Shown: positions 27,353 to 34,522 of the stretch, in pieces | Layout: each line of letters begins with the position of its first letter | Position numbering within the stretch: position 1 is the stretch's first letter | DNA from: Mesorhizobium metallidurans STM 2683 | Lineage (GTDB): Bacteria; Pseudomonadota; Alphaproteobacteria; Rhizobiales; Rhizobiaceae | Assembly (NCBI RefSeq): GCF_000350085.1 | Contig: NZ_CAUM01000014.1 | Coordinates: 1 to 47,049 of the forward strand | Length of the DNA stretch: 47,049 nt | Direction of reading: 5' to 3' | The notes under the pieces: model-generated | Database searches by the model: none | The model's input: only the letters and a program-made list of their open reading frames with translations | What the model was told of the DNA's origin: nothing | Made by a program: the position numbers and the translations under genes

Positions 27353-27874
27353 TTTTTGATACTCCGGTATCTCAGTTTTTGCGTCCGTCTAGCGACGTGT
27401 CCTGGGAGGAATTCGCGTCGTCCGAACAGCCCCGATGTGGGTGGGTCGTTCACCGGTTTCCAATCACGAAGTTGTTTCGTGTGGACCATGACTCTACATC
27501 TTGAAATTGTACCGAGGGTTCCTACCACCATATTTTTTATCAATATTATCAATCTGTTATATTAAATCGGTCAGCGGATCACCAAGTGTGTCGGAGCGCC
27601 AGTGTTCACACTGTCCTGCACGCAGCGTCAACAGAAACGAACCGTTCGGTTCGATTTTAGAAACAGCTAATAGTCACTTTTGGAAACTGTTAACCTTTTT
27701 TGCCCCCGCCGCGGGTCGGATTCGACGGTGCCGGCAGCCGACAAAGACAGCCGGCAAAATGGGGTTTCAGCCGCGCTATTGCCGGCTTGCAGGTTTCGCC
27801 GGCCGTGTCGCGCCGCATGGATACGATGTCGCTTTCATGCCGACAGTCGGCCGGCTGTCGTGATTAGATCATGG
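27353..27874. other. Divergent non-coding region between DUF680 genes and the riboswitch
   Basis: No supportable gene is seen in these 522 bp. It is locally AT-rich at 27525-27570. Two sharp palindromes stand out: CAGTGT-TC-ACACTG (27600-27613) and CGAACCG-TT-CGGTTCG followed by ATTTT (27638-27658). The second could be an operator or a short terminator. Promoters for both flanking transcripts must lie here, but no strong -35/-10 pair was recognised. A further near-palindrome lies at 27841-27860 just before the riboswitch. Confidence 0.5.
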
Positions 27875-28058
27875 CATCTCGGGTGCCGCCTCGTGACGAC
27901 GAGGCGGAGAATTGGGAAGCCGGTCAGAGTCCGGCGCTGCCCCCGCAACGGTGGTGGAGTTCAAGTCGCAACGGGAGACCACTGGGCCCATAAGCCTGGG
28001 AAGGTGTCGCGATGAGTCCGCAAGGACAACTCCAGAGCCCGGAAACCAGCCCGAGGTG
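27875..28058 (+). promoter_or_regulatory. Cobalamin (B12) riboswitch
   Basis: The conserved elements occur in order: closing stem P1 CATCTCGGG (27875-27883) with CCCGAGGTG (28050-28058), 'GGGAAGCCGGT...AGTCCGGCGCTGCCCCCGCAAC', the B12-box-like 'ACCACTGGGC...CCTGGGAAGG', and 'GAGCCCGGAAACCAGCCCG' before P1 closes. It lies 121 bp before the gbcA-like gene on the same strand. Known members switch off downstream genes when adenosylcobalamin is bound. Identification is by eye. Confidence 0.92.
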
Positions 28059-28132
28059 TTGAACTCGACTGATCGCGGTGGGCGGTCAAGAGGTGGATAG
28101 TGCATGCCGGCCGTTTGCCGGCCTGCGGCCGA

Positions 28133-28178
28133 TCCTTCCTCCATCACCACCAGTTCAGTCCTTAGCTAGAGGACAGGA
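28133..28178 (+). promoter_or_regulatory. Candidate riboswitch expression platform: anti-SD and SD
   Basis: TCCTTCCTC (from 28133) is complementary, with one bulge, to GAGGACAGGA (28169-28178), the ribosome-binding region directly before ATG 28180. Masking of this site would give translational control. A GCCGGC/GCCGGC hairpin lies just upstream of it. Confidence 0.45.
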
Positions 28179-28179
28179 C

Positions 28180-29424
28180 ATGGACACGCGCAACGACATG
28201 CTGAGGCTCTTGCATAACCGCAGGGAAGGCTTCTCCCTCGAACAGCCCTTCTACACCGATCCCGATTTCTTCAGGCTCGACATGGAGCTGATCTGGCATC
28301 GCGACTGGCTGTTCATCGGCCATGATTGCGAATTGCCGAAGCCGGGCAGCTACCTCACCGCCCAGATCGGCGACTATCCGATCGTGCTGGTGCGCGACCA
28401 GCAAGGCAAGATCAACGCCTTCCACAATTCCTGCCGCCATCGCGGCAGCCGCGTCTGCAGCGCCGACAAGGGCACGGCGGCCAAGCTCGTCTGCCCCTAT
28501 CACCAGTGGACCTATGAGTTGGACGGAAGGCTGCTGTTCGCCCGCCAGATGGCGGACGGTTTCGACAAGAGCCAGTTCGGCCTGAAGCCGGTCGCCTGCG
28601 AAAGCGTCGGCGGCTATATCTTCATCTGCCTGGCCAAGGAGCCGGCGGATTTCGCCCCGATGCGGACGATGATCGAACCCTACCTGCTGCCGCACCGGCT
28701 GCGCGAGGCAAAGGTCGCCTTTGAATCGACCATCGTCGAGAAGGGCAACTGGAAGCTCGTCTGGGAAAACAACCGCGAGTGCTATCATTGCGCCGGCAAC
28801 CATCCGGAGCTCTGCAAGACATTCCCGGAGGCGCCGACGGTGACTGGCGTGCAAGGCGCCGACAGCGACCCGGAGATGCTGGCGCATTGGGCCAAATGCG
28901 AGGCGGCCGGCCTGCCGAGCAAGTTCCGCATCGATTCGGCCGGACAATACCGCGCCACCCGCGCGCCGCTGCTGCGCGACGCCGTCAGCTACACGATGAC
29001 GGGCAAGCGCGCCGTGAAGAGGAACCTTTCGGACAGCGTTGCCACGGACCGCATCGGCTCGCTGCTGCTCTATCACTATCCGACCACCTGGAATCACATC
29101 CTCGGCGATCACGCCGTCACGTTCCGCGTGCTGCCGATCAGCGCCACGGAAACCGCCGTCACCACCAAATGGCTGGTCCACAAGGATGCGGTCGAAGGCG
29201 TCGACTACGATCTCGCCGAACTCACCCATGTCTGGACCGAGACCAACGACCAGGACCGCCGCATCGTCGAGGAAAACGCCTTCGGCATCCTGTCGCCGGC
29301 CTACGAGCCTGGCCCCTATTCGGAACTGCATGAAGGCGGCGTCATCCAGTTCGTCGAATGGTACGCGTCCTTCATCGGGCCACGCCTTGCCGAAGGCCGG
29401 CCGGCGCTGCGCAGCGTTGCCTGA
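28180..29424 (+). CDS. gbcA: Glycine betaine monooxygenase-like Rieske oxygenase
   Basis: The protein has 414 residues. The Rieske [2Fe-2S] ligands are C85, H87, C105 and H108. The mononuclear iron site is marked by 'NNRECYHCAGNHPEL' (H203, H208). The C-terminal part shows 'LVHKDAVEGVDYDL' and 'TNDQDRRIVEENAFGI', close to what I remember of Pseudomonas GbcA, which demethylates glycine betaine to dimethylglycine with release of formaldehyde. ATG 28180 follows GAGGACAGGA; the upstream frame runs through the riboswitch leader and is not coding. It is followed by its reductase. A related substrate such as stachydrine or carnitine is possible. Control by a cobalamin riboswitch is unusual for this family. 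Confidence 0.85.
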   Translation: MDTRNDMLRLLHNRREGFSLEQPFYTDPDFFRLDMELIWHRDWLFIGHDCELPKPGSYLTAQIGDYPIVLVRDQQGKINAFHNSCRHRGSRVCSADKGTAAKLVCPYHQWTYELDGRLLFARQMADGFDKSQFGLKPVACESVGGYIFICLAKEPADFAPMRTMIEPYLLPHRLREAKVAFESTIVEKGNWKLVWENNRECYHCAGNHPELCKTFPEAPTVTGVQGADSDPEMLAHWAKCEAAGLPSKFRIDSAGQYRATRAPLLRDAVSYTMTGKRAVKRNLSDSVATDRIGSLLLYHYPTTWNHILGDHAVTFRVLPISATETAVTTKWLVHKDAVEGVDYDLAELTHVWTETNDQDRRIVEENAFGILSPAYEPGPYSELHEGGVIQFVEWYASFIGPRLAEGRPALRSVA

Positions 29425-29435
29425 GGGACCGGGGG

Positions 29436-30545
29436 ATGAATGCGATGACCGACCTTGGCCTCTACCGCCATCTCGACGAGATGGCGCCGTGGAACGACCG
29501 GCTGCAGGTGCTGGAGGTGATCGGCGTCAGCGACGAAGCGCCTGACGTGAAGACCTTCACCTTCCGCTCCGACAACCAGACCTGGTTCCGCTACAAGCCG
29601 GGGCAATTCGTGACACTGGAATTGCCGACCGCCGACGGTCCGCTGATGCGCACCTATACGCTGTCGTCCTCGCCATCGCGGCCGTTCTCGATCGCGGTGA
29701 CGGTGAAAGCGCAGGCCGGCAGCATCGGCACGCGCTGGATGTTCGACAATTTGAAACCGGGCGCCCATGTGAAGGCCTACGGGCCGGCGGGCGACTTTTC
29801 GCTGCACAGCCATCCGGCAGCCAAATATCTGTTCATTTCGGCGGGCTCCGGCGTGACGCCGATGATGTCGATGCTGCGCTGGCTGAACGACTGCGCGCCA
29901 TGGACCGATGTCGGCTTCGTCAACTGCGCGCGGCGCGCGGAAGAGATCATCTTCCGCAAGGAACTCGAACTGCTGGGCAGCCGCATGCCCGGCCTCACGC
30001 TTGGCTTCATGATCGAGGAACGCTCCAGCCGCGAGGGCTGGTTCGGCCATATGGGCCGGATCGACGCAATCAGGCTGCCGCTGCTCGCACCCGATTTCCG
30101 CGAGCGCGAAATCTTCTGCTGCGGCCCCGATCCGTTCATGCGCGCGGTGCGGCAGATGCTGGAGGCTGCCGGCTTCGCCATGGACAACTATCACCAGGAA
30201 AGCTTTGCCGCGCCCGCCGTGGAGGAAGTACCGGCTCCCTTTGCCTCGCCGGCGGGAGGCGGGACAGAGATGCCTGCCGCGGTAGCAACGCCGATCCGGT
30301 TCTCGCTTTCGGATGTCGATGCCAAATGCCTTGCCGGCCAGACGGTGCTGCAGACGGCACGCGCCTCGGGCGTCAGGATCCCCGCGGCCTGCGAGTTCGG
30401 CCTGTGCGGAACCTGCAAGGTGAAGAAGATCTCGGGCAGCGTCGAGATGAGCCACAATGGCGGCATCCTCGACCACGAGATCGACGACGGCTTCATCCTG
30501 GCCTGCTGCTCGAAGCCGATGACGGCGATCGAGGTCGAAGCCTGA
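29436..30545 (+). CDS. gbcB: Ferredoxin reductase partner of the Rieske oxygenase
   Basis: The 369-residue protein has an FAD domain with 'RTYTLSS' (72-78), a NAD(P)H domain with 'FISAGSGVTPMMSM' and 'CCGPDPFM', and a C-terminal plant-type [2Fe-2S] domain with C319, C324, C327 and C357. This FNR-ferredoxin layout matches GbcB, which feeds electrons to GbcA. It starts 11 bp after gbcA (ATG 29436 after GGGGG; ATG 29445 is an alternative). A low-complexity linker, about residues 259-285, joins the reductase and ferredoxin parts. Confidence 0.87.
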   Translation: MNAMTDLGLYRHLDEMAPWNDRLQVLEVIGVSDEAPDVKTFTFRSDNQTWFRYKPGQFVTLELPTADGPLMRTYTLSSSPSRPFSIAVTVKAQAGSIGTRWMFDNLKPGAHVKAYGPAGDFSLHSHPAAKYLFISAGSGVTPMMSMLRWLNDCAPWTDVGFVNCARRAEEIIFRKELELLGSRMPGLTLGFMIEERSSREGWFGHMGRIDAIRLPLLAPDFREREIFCCGPDPFMRAVRQMLEAAGFAMDNYHQESFAAPAVEEVPAPFASPAGGGTEMPAAVATPIRFSLSDVDAKCLAGQTVLQTARASGVRIPAACEFGLCGTCKVKKISGSVEMSHNGGILDHEIDDGFILACCSKPMTAIEVEA

Positions 30546-30709
30546 ACGGTCTTCGACCATTTGTCCCGTGCAAAATGTGCCGGGCCGGTCGTTGGTCGGC
30601 GCTCTATCTTGCCAAAGAAGGGGCAACTGGCTAGATGCTTTCCCCAGCGGCGGGGCGGACCGCGACGAGCGGCGATTCGCTTCCCGTGCGTCCGAGGCGG
30701 GGAAGAACG

Positions 30710-31138
30710 ATGCAACAATTGGTCTACGCGGTGGCGAGCAAGGACATTGTTTTTGAGTCCTTCGACGGCGAAGCCGTCGTGCTCGACCTTTCAACCGGAA
30801 AATATTTCGGCTTCTCCGATTCGGGCAGCAGGGTCTGGGAAGCGCTGTCGTCCGGCGTTGCCGCCCATGCGTTGGTCGGACAGACGGCGGGCACGTCAAC
30901 GATAAGATTGGCCGAGCTCGAGAGCTTCATTTCACAGCTGCTCGAATTCGGCCTGCTCGCACCTGCGGCCGATGCGGCGGCGCAACCCATTTCGGGCGCT
31001 CTTCTTGCGGAACTCGCCGACACCAGCGAGCCGCTCAAGGTCGACATCCATGACGACCTTGCCGATCTTATCGTGGTCGATCCGATCCATGAGGTCGAGG
31101 AACCTCTCGGCTGGCCGGCGGTCAAACAGGCGTCCTGA
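30710..31138 (+). CDS. PqqD-like protein (RiPP recognition element fold)
   Basis: This 142-residue protein has the PqqD pattern in residues about 8-90: 'EAVVLDLSTGKYFGFSDSGSRVWEAL'. The acidic C-terminal tail of about 45 residues is not part of the domain. PqqD-like domains usually bind a precursor peptide and present it to a modifying enzyme. ATG 30710 follows GGGGAAG; a start at 30635 in the same frame adds 25 low-complexity residues. It is first in a row with an HprK-like kinase, as in the HPr-rel-A type modules and some lasso-peptide clusters I know. No precursor peptide, lasso cyclase or transglutaminase-like protease is visible. Role is unproven. Confidence 0.78.
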   Translation: MQQLVYAVASKDIVFESFDGEAVVLDLSTGKYFGFSDSGSRVWEALSSGVAAHALVGQTAGTSTIRLAELESFISQLLEFGLLAPAADAAAQPISGALLAELADTSEPLKVDIHDDLADLIVVDPIHEVEEPLGWPAVKQAS

Positions 31139-31191
31139 AACACAAGGAGCGGCCCGGTCGCCCCTTCGCCACATCGGGGCGATACTGGAAC

Positions 31192-32250
31192 ATGTCAGCC
31201 ATGCCGCGCGTCAACCTCCAATCGCTGCCGGACTATGCCCGCTATATACTGGCTGCGGCGGAAGGTGCTGCCGCCGGCTATGCTGTCACCGCGAAGGTCG
31301 ACTTGCCGCGGCTGGAGCTGACGGCGCATCTGAGCCCTGGCCCGCTGGCGGCGGCCATCGATCAGGCTTTTGTCCGGGCTCGGGATGACCGAACCGCAAC
31401 AGGCGACTGCCGTATTTTCTTGGCCAGCCCCGACATTGAGGTCATTCCCGTCCCGGCGAGCTGGGGCCAAGCCCATTTCACGCATCATGCCTTCGCCACC
31501 AGCCTGGCCGAGGCCGGACTGCGCGGCAACCACTATCACGACCTGGATTTCTGGCAGTTCTACGATCCGGAGCGCCGCGTCGGGGTGCAGTTGATGGCAT
31601 CGCCAGAGGCTTTTCCGCCGTGGGAGCCCGGAGCGCCGCTGCGCGCCTTCCTGCATTGGGAGTATGCTGCGCGCGGCATGCGGCTGGCCCACGCCGGCAC
31701 GCTGGGTATCGATGGCAAAGGCATTCTGCTGGCCGGCTCGGGCGGAGCCGGGAAATCGGGAACGGTCGTCGCCGGCCTGCTCAACGGACTGGACAGCGTC
31801 GGCGACGACTATGTGCTGATCGATGCGGCCAATGGCGTGAAAGCCCATCCGCTGTTTGCCACGCTGAAGCAGGATCCCAAGGGTTTCCAGCGGCTCGGGC
31901 TGAAGCACAAATTGACGTCTTATGGTCCGTTGAACTGGCAAGGCAAGCATCAGTTCCGCATCGACGACATCGCGGCGCGGCCGGTGCCCGCAAGTCTGGA
32001 CATCGTCGCGCTGCTGGTGCCACATATCGGCGGAGGTGAAGCAAGCTCGATCATGCCCGTTTCGCGCAAGGACGCCATGATTGCATTGGCGCCATCCGGA
32101 ATCGCCCAGATGCCGGGCGAGCGGGAAAGCGGCTTTCGCTTCTTCAGCGACCTTACGCGCCTGCTGCCATGCTATCGCCTGTCGCTGGGGACGCGACCGG
32201 AGGAGATCGCCGGGACGATTTCGGCGTTTCTCGCGCGGAGCACGCCATGA
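31192..32250 (+). CDS. HprK-like serine kinase
   Basis: The 352-residue protein has a C-terminal P-loop kinase domain like HPr kinase: Walker A 'GSGGAGKSG' (182-190, K188) and 'SVGDDYVLI' with D205/D206, the position of the HprK catalytic aspartates. The N-terminal 160 residues lack a recognised domain but resemble the front part of HprK-related kinase A proteins. Its stop overlaps the next start (ATGA). Homologues next to PqqD-like proteins phosphorylate a peptide in some lasso-peptide clusters. Here the downstream genes are glycosyltransferases, so the target could equally be a sugar or lipid carrier. Target is unknown. Confidence 0.8.
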   Translation: MSAMPRVNLQSLPDYARYILAAAEGAAAGYAVTAKVDLPRLELTAHLSPGPLAAAIDQAFVRARDDRTATGDCRIFLASPDIEVIPVPASWGQAHFTHHAFATSLAEAGLRGNHYHDLDFWQFYDPERRVGVQLMASPEAFPPWEPGAPLRAFLHWEYAARGMRLAHAGTLGIDGKGILLAGSGGAGKSGTVVAGLLNGLDSVGDDYVLIDAANGVKAHPLFATLKQDPKGFQRLGLKHKLTSYGPLNWQGKHQFRIDDIAARPVPASLDIVALLVPHIGGGEASSIMPVSRKDAMIALAPSGIAQMPGERESGFRFFSDLTRLLPCYRLSLGTRPEEIAGTISAFLARSTP

Positions 32251-32999
32251 CGCTGAGCGTGATCATGCCCGCCTACAACCGCGAGCGCTACATCGTTTCC
32301 GCGCTGCGCTCCCTGCTCAGGCAACGCGACGCCGCCGACCTCGACATCATCGTCGTCGATGACGGCTCGACAGACGGCACGGCCGACGCCGTGCGCGCCA
32401 TGATCGACGAAACGTCCTGCATTCGCCTGTTCCGGCAGGCGCATATGGGCATCAGCAAGGCGCGCAACAGCGGGCTGAGGCAGTTGCTGCCGCAGACAGA
32501 GCTGGTGTCGTTTCTCGATTCCGACGACGTCTCACCCGCCGGGCGCTTCAAGGCCGATCTTGCCTGTTTCGCGGCCGATCCCGGCCTTGACCTGACCTAT
32601 TCGCTGATGATGCTGGTCGATGGCATAGACGACGAGACGCTGGAACCGGCCGCCGGCTGCCGCACGATGATGCTTCGCGGGCTTTCGCTGAGTGTCGGGA
32701 TATTCAGCCGGAAGCTCATCGACCGAACCGGCGGCTTCGACGAGGCGTTCAGGCAATCCGAAGACACCGATTACCTGTTGCGCATTTTCGAAAGCGGCCC
32801 CCGCTACACACTGCCCGACACCGTGGCGATCTATTACAGGCGCCACCCAGGCAATGCGACGAGGGAGCAAGGTGTCCCGCTTCGCGAATACCTACGGGCG
32901 CTCCACAAATCGATGCGGCGGCGCAAGGCCGATCCTTCGCTCCGCCAGGTCGAGGGTATTTTCGAACTCAGGAGCCCGGCCGATTGGCAATTCACGTGA
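32247..32999 (+). CDS. Family 2 glycosyltransferase (tandem copy 1)
   Basis: This is a 250-residue GT-A enzyme. 'VIMPAYNRERY' at the start, 'IIVVDDGSTDGT' for nucleotide binding and 'FLDSDDVSP' for the D-x-D metal site are all present, with 'ESGPRYTLPDTVAIYYRRHPGN' later. No membrane segment is seen, so it probably acts at the cytoplasmic face. It overlaps the kinase gene by 4 bp. It aligns without gaps, at roughly two thirds identity by eye, to the gene 76 bp downstream. Confidence 0.9.
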   Translation: MTLSVIMPAYNRERYIVSALRSLLRQRDAADLDIIVVDDGSTDGTADAVRAMIDETSCIRLFRQAHMGISKARNSGLRQLLPQTELVSFLDSDDVSPAGRFKADLACFAADPGLDLTYSLMMLVDGIDDETLEPAAGCRTMMLRGLSLSVGIFSRKLIDRTGGFDEAFRQSEDTDYLLRIFESGPRYTLPDTVAIYYRRHPGNATREQGVPLREYLRALHKSMRRRKADPSLRQVEGIFELRSPADWQFT

Positions 33000-33075
33000 C
33001 ATGTCCAAGGAGAGGATCATCGTCGCCCGTTGTCGGGGCAGGTCGCGCTGCTCTGGCGCGATTGCGGGGTGATGC

Positions 33076-33828
33076 ATGAAACTGAGCGTGATCATGCCTG
33101 TCTACAACCGCGAACGCTATGTCGGTTCGGCGTTGCGTTCGCTGCTCCGGCAATGCGATGACGCCGATCTCGACATCATCGTTGTCGATGACGGCTCGAC
33201 CGACGCGTCGGCAGAGACGGTGCGCTCGCTGATCGAGCAGGCGCCTTGCATCCGCTTGTTCCAGCAAGCCAATATGGGTGTCACCAAGGCGCGCAACACG
33301 GGGCTGCGGCAATTGCTGCCGGAAACGCGGCTCATATCGTTTCTCGATTCGGACGACATCTCGCCCGCCGGCCGCTTCAGGGCCGATCTTGCCTGTTTCG
33401 CAGCCGACCCAGACCTTGATCTGACCTATTCGCGGATGACGCTTATCGACAGTCTAGACGACGAGACGCAGGAACCGGCCGCCGACAGCCATTCCATAAC
33501 CGTTCGCGGGATCCATCTGTCCGCAGGCATTTTCGCCCGAAGCCTTGTCGAGCGGATCGGCGGCTTCGATGAGGATTTCAGCCAGGCCGAGGACACCGAC
33601 TACCTGCTGCGCGTCTTCGAGAGCGGCCCGAGATTCCTCATGCCCGATACTGTTGCCCTCTACTACCGGCGCCACCCCGGCAACATGACCAAGGAAAAGA
33701 ATGTGCCCTTTCGCGAATTCATGCGCGCTATCCACAAATCGATAAAACGGCGCAAGGCCAATCCTTCCCTGCACGCGGTCGACGGTATATTCGATTTCAA
33801 AGACCTCGCGCATTGGCGTTTCCTGTGA
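33076..33828 (+). CDS. Family 2 glycosyltransferase (tandem copy 2)
   Basis: The 250-residue protein is the duplicate of the gene at 32247, with 'VIMPVYNRERY', 'IIVVDDGSTDAS' and 'FLDSDDISP' at the same positions. Both keep the catalytic motifs. Differences cluster in the middle (residues about 118-150), where acceptor specificity often lies, so they may add different sugars or act on different acceptors. It is followed after 16 bp by a third glycosyltransferase. Confidence 0.9.
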   Translation: MKLSVIMPVYNRERYVGSALRSLLRQCDDADLDIIVVDDGSTDASAETVRSLIEQAPCIRLFQQANMGVTKARNTGLRQLLPETRLISFLDSDDISPAGRFRADLACFAADPDLDLTYSRMTLIDSLDDETQEPAADSHSITVRGIHLSAGIFARSLVERIGGFDEDFSQAEDTDYLLRVFESGPRFLMPDTVALYYRRHPGNMTKEKNVPFREFMRAIHKSIKRRKANPSLHAVDGIFDFKDLAHWRFL

Positions 33829-33844
33829 TGGGGCGTTTCCTGTA

Positions 33845-34522
33845 ATGTCGGGCTACGGCGTCGTTATTCCGGCCTTCAACGCGGCCACCACCATCGCCGA
33901 GACGTTGCGATCGGTCGTGGCTCAGTCGGTCAAGCCTGACGCCGTCATCGTCGTCGACGACGGCTCGACCGACGATATGGCGGCCGTGATCAATGCGCTG
34001 AACCTGAAGGTGCGGCTTTTGCGCCAGGAGAACACAGGGCCGGGCAGCGCCACGACCAGAGGCATTGCCGCGCTGTCGACGCCGTTCATCGCCACGCTCG
34101 ACGCCGACGATTTGTGGTTGCCGACCAAGATCGAAGAACAGCTTGCGCATTTCAGGCGGTTTCCGCAGGTAGCGGGCGTCTTTACCCATTGGCGTAATTT
34201 CCACCATGACCGGCCCGATGCTCCCGAGGCCGTCACCGTGCCCGGCTGGTCGCGTTCGACAATGATGATCCGCCGCGAGGTCTTCGATGCCGTCGGACCG
34301 ATCGTCGATCCGCCGGGTGGACGCGGCGAAATGATCGACTGGATCGCCCGGGCACGCGAGGCGGGCCTGGTTCTCGACATGCTGAATGAGGCGCTGACAT
34401 TGCGTCGCATCAGGCCCGGCAGCCTATCCTATGGGCGCGATGCCGCGCGTGACCGCGGCTATCTCGAAGTCGCCCGGCTCGCCATGCAGCGTCGGGCGCG
34501 AAACAGGACGGAACCCAGTTGA
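33845..34522 (+). CDS. Family 2 glycosyltransferase (third)
   Basis: This 225-residue GT-A protein has 'VVIPAFNAATTIAETL', 'VIVVDDGSTDDM' and 'TLDADDLWLP'. It is more distant from the two tandem copies. Its C-terminal half is short and arginine-rich. Its TGA overlaps the next start (TGATG), so translation is coupled to the nucleotidyltransferase gene. Confidence 0.88.
   Translation: MSGYGVVIPAFNAATTIAETLRSVVAQSVKPDAVIVVDDGSTDDMAAVINALNLKVRLLRQENTGPGSATTRGIAALSTPFIATLDADDLWLPTKIEEQLAHFRRFPQVAGVFTHWRNFHHDRPDAPEAVTVPGWSRSTMMIRREVFDAVGPIVDPPGGRGEMIDWIARAREAGLVLDMLNEALTLRRIRPGSLSYGRDAARDRGYLEVARLAMQRRARNRTEPS

Noticed and set aside
30568..30756. A 62-codon open frame before the PqqD-like gene, considered as a precursor peptide
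   Set aside because: It overlaps the PqqD start in another frame, lacks a good ribosome-binding site, and has no leader/core layout.
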